This document shows, piece by piece, positions 1-6,332 of a stretch of DNA of 11,143 nt. The notes beneath the pieces were generated by a model, which was not told where the DNA came from, did no database searches, and saw nothing but the letters and a program-made list of their open reading frames with translations. The stretch is from Verrucomicrobiota bacterium (GTDB lineage: Bacteria; Verrucomicrobiota; Verrucomicrobiia; Chthoniobacterales; UBA10450). Numbering within the stretch: the stretch's first letter is position 1; each line of letters opens with the position of its first letter. The stretch spans positions 1 to 11,143 of the forward strand of contig QHQU01000064.1 of assembly GCA_003219925.1 (NCBI GenBank), in the 5' to 3' direction. A program made the position numbers and the translations under genes.

Positions 1-17
1 TACCGCGTTATCACTCT

Positions 18-323
18 ATGCAACTCGCGCTCGTCATCGGTCTCTTTGCCTGCAGCGGTTTAGTTTGTTCAACGTTTTTCGTCGTTGAAAACGATGACTT
101 TTTGGGGCCACGCTATTGGCCGCGGAAATCATATAGCTCGCCTGCATTAGCGACCCCACAAAGGCCAGTGTCCGCACCGACCGTTCCACAAAATGGACAA
201 TTCAAATCAAACGACGAGAAGAAAACTGCGACATTGCAAGAGTATCGCGTCGGCGATCGGGAAACGTCGACCTCGCCTCTCTCACTAGCATCCGCAGCTC
301 AAAATTCCGTACTGCGCCGCTAA
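18..323 (+). CDS. Hypothetical small secreted or membrane-anchored protein, possibly 5'-partial
   Basis: I do not recognise a family. The 101-residue reading has a hydrophobic N-terminus (MQLALVIGLFACSGLVCSTF) that would serve as a signal peptide or single membrane anchor. After it comes a polar, Pro/Ser/Thr-rich tail with no visible fold motif or catalytic residues. The frame stays open to the left edge of the window, so the ATG at 18 may be internal and the true start may lie outside. No ribosome binding site can be judged with only 17 upstream bases. It ends six bases before the end of the converging gene at 330-575. Low-complexity composition makes a spurious open frame possible. Confidence is moderate to low. 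Confidence 0.4.
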   Translation: MQLALVIGLFACSGLVCSTFFVVENDDFLGPRYWPRKSYSSPALATPQRPVSAPTVPQNGQFKSNDEKKTATLQEYRVGDRETSTSPLSLASAAQNSVLRR

Positions 324-329
324 ATGGTC

Positions 330-575
330 TCACGGACGAAGTGGGCGAATCTCGCCTGAAATTTCTGTCACCACCGGATAACCTTCGATTTCGCGCGGTA
401 TCTTACGCTCGTTTTCCGGCGTGGGTCGCGCCAGCATCACTTTGAGGCAGGGCGTTCTGCCATCCGCCAGAACACCGGGGTAAACGCCGACGACAGCAGG
501 CAAGTCGAGCAACTGCCGATCGTGTGCAGCCAGAACGGCGTCGATGTCACACCTGGGGGAGGGGCTTTCGGCCAT
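330..575 (-). CDS. Small conserved-type hypothetical protein ending in a GYPVV...SGEIR motif
   Basis: An 81-residue protein if started at the ATG at 575, with an AGG six bases upstream as a weak ribosome binding site. The body reads as a compact domain: an N-terminal helix (DIDAVLAAHDRQLLDLPAVV), a GVYPGVLADG turn, a PCLKVMLAR strand, TPENERKIP, then EGYPVVTEISGEIRPL at the end. From memory this resembles small bacterial hypothetical proteins with an 'LP.VVGV...PCLKV...TPE...GYPVV' pattern; no biochemical role is known to me. The frame is open upstream to 845 and encodes a membrane-like segment (KIWWLCVGVIVGLGF) just before residue 1, so an anchored longer form is possible. The far upstream part lies antisense to the gene debris at 703-1184 and is probably not coding. 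Confidence 0.6.
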   Translation of the reverse strand: MAESPSPRCDIDAVLAAHDRQLLDLPAVVGVYPGVLADGRTPCLKVMLARPTPENERKIPREIEGYPVVTEISGEIRPLRP

Positions 576-702
576 AAGTCGCCTGAACCCTAGCCCGACA
601 ATCACCCCAACGCACAGCCACCAGATCTTCGTCCTGGGAAAGATTGCGCCAGTTGAGAGGAATAGCGAGGCGTGACTGCTGCTCCATTGAAACCCGCGGG
701 AA

Positions 703-1184
703 GTGATCTCCGATTTTCCGCGGGTAATGAGGAAATCAGGAGATTGTTTTTTGCAATTGGCATCTTGTTGTTGGCAACAAGAGACGGCGCGGCCGAGCGG
801 ATTAATCAGGAAGCACGAATTCTTGGTCCAGGCCGCAGGTTGCAAGGCCTACTCTATTCAATACCCCGGAAGCCGACGCGGTTGTTTCGGCGATGCAAAT
901 CATGCCCGTGACCAATCCGTGGAATGAAGATGTTTCGCAGCGCCCGCGTTTGGCCAATTCCGACGCCATGATCGCGCAAATCAAAAGCGATCTCGTTTCC
1001 GGAGTAAACGGACAGACCGGAGTAGCGCTGGTCGAAACCTATCATCTTCCTTAGCAGTGGTCGACGTACCCAATCAGAATAACGAGCAGGGGCATTGCCT
1101 GACCTTGAAAGGAAGTTGCGAGAAGTAGTTCTGTCCATCGTGCACATGATTCCGCGCGTCCAGCCCTATGAGGTAACAGACTGA
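703..1184 (+). pseudogene. Frame-broken remnants of secreted protein gene(s) with an NPWNEDVSQRP-type motif
   Basis: The + strand holds protein-like pieces in different frames. From the ATG at 727 the frame reads MRKSGDC. After the T6 run it shifts to FFAIGILLLA, a signal-peptide core, then TRDGAAERINQEARILGP to about 830. A further one-base shift gives RPQVARPTLFNTPEADAVVS followed by AMQIMPVTNPWNEDVSQRP and RLANSDAMIAQIKSDL to about 1000. The same frame then runs VSGVNGQTGVALVETYHLP to a stop at 1052-1054, with a further piece RITSRGIA near 1090. A third frame carries LPDLERKLREVVLSIVHMIP then RVQPYEVTD, ending in TGA at 1182-1184. I recall NPWNED-type sequences and TGVALVE...ISTRG endings from verrucomicrobial secreted proteins, so two different genes may be fused here. 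Either real decay or base-call indels could produce this; boundaries are approximate. Confidence 0.55.
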
Positions 1185-1205
1185 CCACACATAGGGTTGG
1201 AGGAC

Positions 1206-1505
1206 CTAATCAAAGATATAAATTCTTCCTTGTTTGGTCTTGTCGGAAACATCGACACCAAAGTCTACAAACCTCTGCCCTTTTTTCGGTACCCGACGTA
1301 CCAACTGCCTTTTGTAGCCGTACAGGACACTGGCCAATGTTCGTACTCTAGGAAGTCAACATGCTTCTGCCGCTGCGCCTCAGCGTCTGCGATGCGGATG
1401 GCCTCCGTCCGCGACAAAGGTGAGCCTATGAAGGGAGATGCGCCCACGAAAACGAACAACGTCGTATATGAAAGAGCGATTTTTTTTCAGCGAACGCTTC
1501 ATCAT
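1206..1505 (-). pseudogene. Small secreted PepSY-like protein gene with two homopolymer frame breaks
   Basis: Repairing two frame breaks gives one coherent protein of about 99 residues. It starts MKRSLKK at the ATG at 1505 or 1502. At the A8 run (T8 on +, 1480-1487) the frame changes to IALSYTTLFVFVGASPFIG, a convincing signal peptide. The domain follows: LSRTEAIRIADAEAQRQKHV, then DFLEYEHWPVSCTATKGSWY, then VGYRKK. At the A6 run (1281-1286) the frame changes again to GQRFVDFGVDVSDKTKQGRI, then YIFD and a stop at 1206-1208. The EAIRIADAEA...WYV...DVSDKTK pattern resembles PepSY-like small proteins. The second break sits on the heptamer A AAA AAG read in the zero frame, and a -1 slip yields exactly the downstream frame. 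It could be a pseudogene, sequencing error, or frameshift-expressed gene; the first break has no such excuse. Confidence 0.6.
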
Positions 1506-1641
1506 TAAAAGAGAGCATGATAGTCACCGCTAGCGAGAGCGCCAGCCTTCGCCGGGCCCTATTGGCGGGTAGGCTACAGCTGAGCGGGGATTTTGCTGGC
1601 TAGCGAACCCGGTGAACTATGTTTGATTGGCCGAAGAATCG
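1506..1641. other. Non-coding gap between the frame-broken gene and the sulfatase
   Basis: No gene is visible. The stretch holds a perfect 8-base palindrome CGCTAGCG (1528-1535) and a matching GCTAGCG at 1599-1605, which could pair across the gap. It must contain the promoter and leader of the sulfatase, but I see no convincing -35/-10 pair. Confidence 0.35.
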
Positions 1642-3054
1642 ATGCGCCCACCTAATCTGCTCGTACTTCTCCCGGATCAGCAGAGGACCGATACCATTGC
1701 TTGCTATGGGGGGACAGAGGTTCATGCTCCGGCCCTGAACAAGCTGGCTTCCGAGTCGGTCATCTTCGAGCGTGCCTATGTGACCCAGCCAATTTGCACG
1801 CCCTCCCGCGCATCCCTGCTCAGCGGTTTGTGGCCGCATACTACTGGTTGCACCAGGAACAGCGTTACGCTGGAACAGCGCTTTCCTACCTTCGCCGAAC
1901 TACTCGAGAATAAAGATTATCACTGTGCTTACATGGGCAAGTGGCATCTCGGCGGAGAAGCCTCCGCTCAACGCGGCTTTCGCGATTGGGTTTCGACTGA
2001 AGATGTGAGCGACTATAGCCGTTTTCTTATCAGCAATGGGATAGCTCCGGACCGCCCGAACAATGCCTTCTCGCGCCGTTTCATTAGCACGCTTCCTCTC
2101 GAGCTATCGAAGCCAAAATTTCTGGAAGATCATGCCTGCCAGTTTATCGAGCGGCATCGTCGTGATCCATTTGTTCTCTTTGTCGGTTTTGTCGAGCCGC
2201 ACACACCTTACAACGGCCCGCTCAACGAGGAACATTCGCTTGCTGAAGTGGACCTCGATGAAACCGCTTTAACTCCTCCGACGGACGAGGTCCCTTTGCG
2301 GTACCGTCTGATCCGCGAGCGACAACACGCACACGCGATACTTGACCGAGCGCGTCTGCCGCAACTTTACTATGCTGGTATCACTCCGGAAGAATACCGC
2401 GGGATCAAACAGCGATACCTCGGCCTGGTAACGCTGGTTGATCGAAGTGTCGGCGCCATCCTTCGTTCTCTGGAACAGTTCGGCTTAATGGACGAGACGA
2501 TTATCGTGCACACGAGCGACCACGGTGACTGCCTCGGCGCACATCAGCTTTTTGGAAAGGAAGTGATGCTCGAAGAAGCAGCGCGCGTGCCTTATCTAAT
2601 TCGGATGCCTGGGCAGAGTCGCAGCATGAGAATCAATCAATCCATCAGTCATATCGATTTTTTGCCGACACTGTTGGAGTTGCTTGGGCAGACCAAACCA
2701 CCTCATTGTCCAGGACAAAGTCGCGCTCCACTGCTCAAAGGAGAAATCATGCCGCCACAAAGCGTCTTTATGGAATGGTCGCCGAACCGGGCTAAAACGG
2801 TCAAAAGAAGTTCGGTGGCAACGCGCCGGCAGGCAAGACGGGCGATGGAGGAATCGACGCGCGCGGTAGTCACAAGCGACGGTTGGAAACTTTGCCTCAG
2901 AGATCAGGATTTGAATGAGCTATACAACTTAAAGGTTGATCCAATTGAAGCGCATAATCTCTATTACACAGGCACGTATGACGCAGTGATCGCGCGCGGG
3001 AGAGACGAGATTCACCGCTGGCAGGAAACGACCGAAGATCATCTCAAAATTTAA
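1642..3054 (+). CDS. Sulfatase (arylsulfatase family, formylglycine-dependent)
   Basis: Hydrolyses a sulfate ester; the substrate cannot be told from sequence. With the ATG at 1642 the protein has 470 residues, normal for the family; an in-frame TTG at 1627 would add five. The N-terminal PNLLVLLPDQQRTD supplies a metal-binding Asp. CTPSR at residues 52-56 is the C-x-P-S-R signature whose Cys is oxidised to formylglycine. MGKWHLGG gives Lys100 and His102. HTSDHGD around residues 290-296 completes the metal and substrate site. The C-terminal GWKLCLRDQDLNELYNLKVD then DPIEAHNL is the usual small domain. There is no signal peptide, which suggests cytoplasmic action or a missed N-terminus; many family members are exported. 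The Cys-type site needs a formylglycine-generating enzyme encoded elsewhere. A sulfotransferase lies 1.2 kb downstream, so sulfated glycans are a plausible shared theme, though no operon is visible. Confidence 0.93.
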   Translation: MRPPNLLVLLPDQQRTDTIACYGGTEVHAPALNKLASESVIFERAYVTQPICTPSRASLLSGLWPHTTGCTRNSVTLEQRFPTFAELLENKDYHCAYMGKWHLGGEASAQRGFRDWVSTEDVSDYSRFLISNGIAPDRPNNAFSRRFISTLPLELSKPKFLEDHACQFIERHRRDPFVLFVGFVEPHTPYNGPLNEEHSLAEVDLDETALTPPTDEVPLRYRLIRERQHAHAILDRARLPQLYYAGITPEEYRGIKQRYLGLVTLVDRSVGAILRSLEQFGLMDETIIVHTSDHGDCLGAHQLFGKEVMLEEAARVPYLIRMPGQSRSMRINQSISHIDFLPTLLELLGQTKPPHCPGQSRAPLLKGEIMPPQSVFMEWSPNRAKTVKRSSVATRRQARRAMEESTRAVVTSDGWKLCLRDQDLNELYNLKVDPIEAHNLYYTGTYDAVIARGRDEIHRWQETTEDHLKI

Positions 3055-3069
3055 TCGCGCGGCGAAATT

Positions 3070-3101
3070 CCGATAGAATGCCCTCATCTACCAGGAGAAG
3101 G
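3070..3101 (-). repeat. Short dispersed repeat, truncated inverted copy of 5024-5067
   Basis: TAGAATGCCCTCATC at 3074-3088 is the exact reverse complement of 5050-5064. Similarity continues on both sides: CCG before it, allowing one extra base, and GGAGAAGG after it. This copy lacks about a dozen bases that form half of the hairpin in the longer copy. It looks like an internally deleted member of a dispersed family. Confidence 0.6.
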
Positions 3102-3209
3102 AATCACCTGTCCCTCTGTGGAAGAGTATCTCTTTCGCGTGATGTAAAGGTGGGTTGGCTGCAAATGCGCTGTGTCTAGCCAGGATCGTTCGACATGGCG
3201 AGCGAATCT

Positions 3210-3326
3210 GGGGAGCGCACGCGCCCTCGCGTGCTCATTGCGGCGCCTCGCCGCAATGTTCTGGAGAGGGAAAAGTTCGCGATGGCGAGGGTGCCATCGC
3301 CAGCACGCGAGGCGCGTGCGCTCCCC
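3210..3326. repeat. Palindromic three-stem repeat element (MITE/REP-like)
   Basis: A 117-base unit with near-perfect terminal inverted repeats. The left arm 3210-3235 (GGGGAGCGCACGCGCCCTCG, then CGTGCT) pairs with the right arm 3302-3326, with one base missing in the right arm. Inside are two further perfect hairpins. The first is 3236-3258, a 10-bp stem of CATTGCGGCG with a 3-base loop. The second is 3279-3300, an 8-bp stem of GCGATGGC with a 6-base loop. The fold is an outer stem topped by two arms. There is no coding potential and no transposase nearby, so it is most like a non-autonomous mobile or REP-type element. I see no clear target-site duplication. Confidence 0.8.
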
Positions 3327-3465
3327 GAGAAGATGGTCCTCGGACGCGACCCGTATTATTCAGACCGTAATAACGCTAAACACAGACTTGGGAAGGTCAG
3401 GGTATCCGACTTTTGCATTCCGTGCTAGAACTCGCGCGAGGGATGTCGCCTGAGAACGCACCGTC

Positions 3466-4239
3466 TTATTTGTTGCGACCCGGCAAACGGCTGCGCAATC
3501 TTTGCCAGTAAGTCTCGCCTGGTAGCTGCCCCATTGTGATTCGCTCTCCATTCGAGCGTCGAAACCACTCCGGCAACTCAATGTCAGTGCGAGCAATGCT
3601 TTCGAAGCAATTTCGAGTGATCGCGCCCCGTTTCGTGCTTTCGCCGAAGACGGCGAAGTTTTGCTGCGTGACAAACAGGTGATAGTCCTCGGGCTTTTCG
3701 ATGCGATTCTTTAAACCATCCAGTGCTTTGGCGGATGGCACCTGTGCGGGCAGATGAGAAAACAGAAAGCGAAGGACCTTTGCCCGCAGAAATTGATGAA
3801 TCCAGATTTGATACCACGCTTTGCGCTCGAGTAGGATATCGCCGGCTGGAGTCACGCGTTGGTTAGGATGCAAAGACAGTTCAGGTTGATCTAAGGTAAC
3901 CCGGGTGCGGCAAAAAAGAAGACCGCTTATTTCGGACGCCGTGAGTGCATAATTGAGAAGCTCTTTGACTTTTTCTACTATCAAACGGATCGGATATTTA
4001 TCATCGGAGCACCAGTAAACCCATTCCTCATCTTCGATGTCTTCGATCAATCGCAGGACAGTTGCGGGGATTTCCGGCGGCGACTCGATATACTCTGCGC
4101 GTTCCGTATCTTTGGCGCGAAGCTGTTGATAAGGGATGCGAAACCGAAATGGGTGATCCGGCCAAAGACGCTGGTATTGCAGCATCAGGTGCTGGGTAAT
4201 GGCGCGATGTCGATCGAAGGTCAGAACAATCGCTTTCAT
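3466..4239 (-). CDS. Glycosyltransferase-like protein (GT-A-type fold suspected)
   Basis: A 257-residue protein from the ATG at 4239; a TTG directly before it is a weaker alternative start. It opens with a short strand (MKAIVLTFDRHRAITQHLM) and continues with YQRLWPDHPFRFRIPYQQ. EWVYWCSDDKYPIR follows at about residues 72-85, where SDD may play the metal-binding DxD-like role of GT-A glycosyltransferases. The second half has no motif I can name. There is no signal peptide or membrane span, so it is probably a cytoplasmic or peripheral enzyme. It is transcribed away from the sulfotransferase at 4287 across a 47-base gap, so the two may share a promoter region and act on one glycan. The glycosyltransferase assignment is inferred from overall layout and context, not from a decisive motif; acceptor and donor are unknown. 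Confidence 0.6.
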   Translation of the reverse strand: MKAIVLTFDRHRAITQHLMLQYQRLWPDHPFRFRIPYQQLRAKDTERAEYIESPPEIPATVLRLIEDIEDEEWVYWCSDDKYPIRLIVEKVKELLNYALTASEISGLLFCRTRVTLDQPELSLHPNQRVTPAGDILLERKAWYQIWIHQFLRAKVLRFLFSHLPAQVPSAKALDGLKNRIEKPEDYHLFVTQQNFAVFGESTKRGAITRNCFESIARTDIELPEWFRRSNGERITMGQLPGETYWQRLRSRLPGRNK

Positions 4240-4286
4240 CAAAAAAGGGAGTCTATCCTGCCCGTCTGCGGCCGGCTAAACAAGCC

Positions 4287-4931
4287 ATGATCTCACATCG
4301 CTACAAGTGCATCTTCGTGGAAGTTCCCAAGACTGGTTCGACCAGCGTGCGTCACCTGTTGGGAAAGGCGATTAAGCCCCATTTGAACCTGTGTGAGATC
4401 AAAAGGTTGATGGAAAGTTACTGGGTTGTGCGCGGGGGAAGAAAAAATCGAATACTGGAATGGCTCTATCTTACATTGCCGGCGGAGCGTCGGAAAGAGC
4501 GGGGGCGGCGACAATTCGAGAGCTACTTTAAGTTCGGATTTGTTCGCAATCCCTGGGATCGTGTCGTCGCGCTCTACGAGCGCAATGAAGCAGTGCAAAT
4601 GCGGCAGGAGATGACGTTCGACGAGTTCGTCCGTTGGATTCAATACAGTAGCAGCACCTGCATTCATTCCTCGCCTCATCGTTACCAACTTGATTGGTTT
4701 GTCGATGCCAACGGCAAGATGCTCGCAGACTTCATCGGCCGATTCGAGCGCTTACAGGAAGACTGGGCGGTGATCGCGAAAAAGCTTGGAGTAAGCGAAG
4801 TGCTTCCGCACGCCCGCGCCAACCCTCGGCCGCGGCACTATACTGAATACTATAAGCCAGAGACACGAAGTATAATTGAACAGAAGTTCAAGGTCGACAT
4901 CGAGACATTTAACTATCGCTTCGGCGAATGA
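4287..4931 (+). CDS. Sulfotransferase family protein (PAPS-dependent)
   Basis: Transfers sulfate from 3'-phosphoadenylylsulfate (PAPS), probably to a carbohydrate. The 214-residue protein has both PAPS-binding elements in the expected order. The 5'-phosphosulfate loop is VEVPKTGSTSVR at residues 11-22. The 3'-phosphate site is FGFVRNPWDRVVALYE at about 83-98. The later WFVDANGKMLADFIGRFERL and the ending NPRPRHYTEYYKPETRSIIE are typical of the bacterial sulfotransferase-2-like group. It has no signal peptide and fits a cytoplasmic enzyme acting before export of a glycan. Its divergent neighbour is a glycosyltransferase-like protein, supporting a glycan role. The ATG at 4287 begins the conserved N-terminal strand; no strong ribosome binding site is seen. 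A hairpin lies 33 bases after the stop. Family is confident, substrate unknown. Confidence 0.9.
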   Translation: MISHRYKCIFVEVPKTGSTSVRHLLGKAIKPHLNLCEIKRLMESYWVVRGGRKNRILEWLYLTLPAERRKERGRRQFESYFKFGFVRNPWDRVVALYERNEAVQMRQEMTFDEFVRWIQYSSSTCIHSSPHRYQLDWFVDANGKMLADFIGRFERLQEDWAVIAKKLGVSEVLPHARANPRPRHYTEYYKPETRSIIEQKFKVDIETFNYRFGE

Positions 4932-4963
4932 ATGTGCTCGCTCGCGCGGGAGTTGGATCTTAT

Positions 4964-4982
4964 GGCCATCACTGAGATGGCC
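4964..4982 (+). terminator. Hairpin after the sulfotransferase, possible terminator
   Basis: GGCCATC (4964-4970) pairs perfectly with GATGGCC (4976-4982) around a 5-base loop, 33 bases after the stop codon. No T-run follows, so it is not a classical intrinsic terminator. It could equally be an RNA-stabilising 3' hairpin. Confidence 0.3.
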
Positions 4983-5023
4983 CACACTGCCGGACGCAGC
5001 AATTTGGTGCACGACAGCGCGTT

Positions 5024-5067
5024 CCTTCTCCCGCTGGGAGAAAGGTTAGGATGAGGGCATTCTACGG
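5024..5067 (+). repeat. Dispersed hairpin repeat, longer copy of 3070-3101
   Basis: CCTTCTCCC (5024-5032) pairs with GGGAGAAAGG (5036-5045), allowing one bulged A, around a GCT loop. The following GATGAGGGCATTCTA (5050-5064) is the exact reverse complement of 3074-3088. The hairpin plus tail makes a unit of about 44 bases that occurs twice in the window, in opposite orientations. Confidence 0.6.
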
Positions 5068-5098
5068 AAGTTAGATGGGGGATCAAGCAGTTGTGCGA

Positions 5099-5176
5099 GT
5101 CCGCCTCGGACCGCGATGCCAAGACATGGCGGCCTTTGGCCGCGTTAATTTAGCATCGCCCGGCGGAGCGGCCGAT
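5099..5176. repeat. Three-hairpin repeat-like element
   Basis: Three stems sit in a row. GTCCG/CGGAC has a CCT loop (5099-5111). GCGGCC/GGCCGC has a TTT loop (5129-5143). ATCGCC pairs with GGCCGAT, one base bulged (5155-5176). The design resembles the element at 3210-3326 although the sequence differs. The edges cannot be set from one copy, and calling it a dispersed repeat is inference. Confidence 0.5.
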
Positions 5177-5248
5177 CTACCTGTGGAGTTAGAGTATTGA
5201 CAAAAGAATCGAGTGGAAAGAGAGCGCAATGTGGAGCGATGGTCCGAC

Positions 5249-6061
5249 ATGAGCGAGAAGGACTATGTTCTTGGAACGCATGATGAGGAGCTGCTCAGAC
5301 TCGGACTGCAACACCGGGTCTGGCGCCCGGTGGTATTGGACTGCTGGCAGAGGGCAGGCATTACCATCGGGAAGCGCATCCTCGATCTTGGAGCCGGGCC
5401 CGGTTATGCCGCACTCGATTTAGCCGAAATTGTTGGACCATCCGGTGAAGTCGTGGCGCTGGAGCGTTCCGACAAATTTGTTGCCGCGATGCGCGAGTCC
5501 TTTCGCCGACGCGGCCTAAGCAATGCCAAGATTTACCAGCTAGACCTGATGACCGGCGATTTGCCGAAAGGCAATTACGATTTCTCCTGGTGCCGCTGGG
5601 TCCTATCGTTTGTCAGCGATCAGACGTTGTTGATCAAGAAACTAGGCGATGTGATGCCGAAAGCCGGTATCTCTATCTTTCACGAATACGCTCACTATGG
5701 AACCTGGCGTTTTCTTCCACCGATCCCGAGTCAGGAAAAATTTCGCGGGCACGTGATCGCAACCTGGCGCGAGTCGGGCGGAGAACCGGATGGCGCGGCC
5801 GATCTCCCGGTGTTGCTCTCGCAAAATGGGTTTATTATTCGGTCGGCCACACCGCATATCTTTTGTGTGCGTCCGACTAACTATATGTGGCAATGGCCGG
5901 TGACATTCATTGAAGTTTATCTTCCGCGCTTGGTTGAGATGGGTCGGATCGATCAAGCCTTCGCTGACAAAGTGCGTGCGGATTTGGCTGGCGCCGAAGA
6001 GAACCGGAATGCGCTGATGATTACGCCACTGGTGGTGGAAATTGTGGCGGAAAAAATGTGA
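5249..6061 (+). CDS. Class I SAM-dependent methyltransferase
   Basis: Transfers a methyl group from S-adenosylmethionine to an unidentified substrate. With the ATG at 5249 the protein has 270 residues; a GTG at 5213 would add twelve. GGAG at 5233-5236 sits a little far upstream of the ATG, so the start is not certain. Motif I is ILDLGAGPGYAALDLA at residues 44-59. VALERS (about 69-74) gives the acidic residue expected to bind the SAM ribose. LDLMTGDLP and YDFSWCRWVLSFVSD match the later strand-4 region. The Tyr/Trp-rich second half (FHEYAHYGTWRFLPP, NYMWQWPVTFIEVYLPRL) probably forms the substrate lid as in small-molecule methyltransferases. It has no membrane span and stands alone, flanked by repeats on both sides, so the context gives no pathway. 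Confidence 0.88.
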   Translation: MSEKDYVLGTHDEELLRLGLQHRVWRPVVLDCWQRAGITIGKRILDLGAGPGYAALDLAEIVGPSGEVVALERSDKFVAAMRESFRRRGLSNAKIYQLDLMTGDLPKGNYDFSWCRWVLSFVSDQTLLIKKLGDVMPKAGISIFHEYAHYGTWRFLPPIPSQEKFRGHVIATWRESGGEPDGAADLPVLLSQNGFIIRSATPHIFCVRPTNYMWQWPVTFIEVYLPRLVEMGRIDQAFADKVRADLAGAEENRNALMITPLVVEIVAEKM

Positions 6062-6085
6062 TCGCAGGCAGCGCGTTGGATTGAA

Positions 6086-6110
6086 CAAAAGGAGACTGCT
6101 ACCTCTTTTG
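6086..6110 (+). terminator. Weak hairpin with T4 after the methyltransferase
   Basis: CAAAAG (6086-6091) pairs with CTTTTG (6105-6110), 25 bases after the methyltransferase stop. The stem is A/T-rich and the loop long, so this is at best a weak terminator. It abuts the repeat beginning at 6110. Confidence 0.25.
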
Positions 6111-6218
6111 TCATCCCGAGCGGAGCGAGGGAGCTCTCATGTGCGCAAGCAATCACCCAGAAAGGAAGCGTCTCACCGCTGGCGAGATCCTTCGCCGTCT
6201 TGCGCGGCTCAGGATGAC
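6110..6218. repeat. Inverted-repeat element bounded by GTCATCC ... GGATGAC
   Basis: A 109-base unit with imperfect inverted ends. The left end is GTCATCCCGAGCGGAGCGAG (6110-6129), with GGAGCTCTC after it. The right end is GAGATCCTTCGC followed by GCTCAGGATGAC, ending at 6218. The arms match over GTCATCC, GAGC and the GAG/ATC-rich inner part. From memory, GTCATCCTGAGC...GCTCAGGATGAC units are a widespread kind of intergenic repeat in soil bacteria. The open frames crossing it are by-products of the repeat. Confidence 0.7.
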
Positions 6219-6332
6219 ACCGCTATGCGCCATCGCGCCGGGCAAGCTTGCTGGAATGAAATTGCGAATAGTTTTTCGCAGATTGAGCTTTAACACTCTT
6301 CACAAATCACGTATCACCATTCACTCTCTGCC

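Larger units (their letters stand above)
3055..3465. other. 411-base non-coding gap holding two repeat elements
   Basis: This stretch separates the sulfatase from the converging glycosyltransferase-like gene. The overlapping open frames here have no protein-like character; they arise from GC-rich palindromic DNA. It holds a truncated copy of a repeat at 3070-3101 and the hairpin-rich element at 3210-3326, both listed separately. I see nothing identifiable in 3102-3209 or 3327-3465, and no clear terminator after either gene. Confidence 0.6.
4932..5248. other. 317-base non-coding gap with structured repeats
   Basis: No gene is visible between the sulfotransferase and methyltransferase. Three structures occupy it: a small hairpin at 4964-4982, a hairpin repeat at 5024-5067, and a three-hairpin element at 5099-5176. 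The gap would also hold the methyltransferase promoter, which I cannot place. Confidence 0.6.

Noticed and set aside
576..845. N-terminal extension of the 330-575 gene to an ATG at 845
   Set aside because: Most of it is antisense to the secreted-protein remnants and is not protein-like. Only the hydrophobic stretch just upstream of 575 could be real.
1197..1508. 103-residue + strand open frame (MEDLIKDINSSLFGLVG...)
   Set aside because: It is antisense to the more convincing secreted-protein gene at 1206-1505 and has no protein-like pattern of its own.
3155..3453. Several overlapping + strand frames of 71-93 residues
   Set aside because: Arg/Ala-rich readings of the palindromic element at 3210-3326; all frames are open because the DNA is GC-rich and symmetric.
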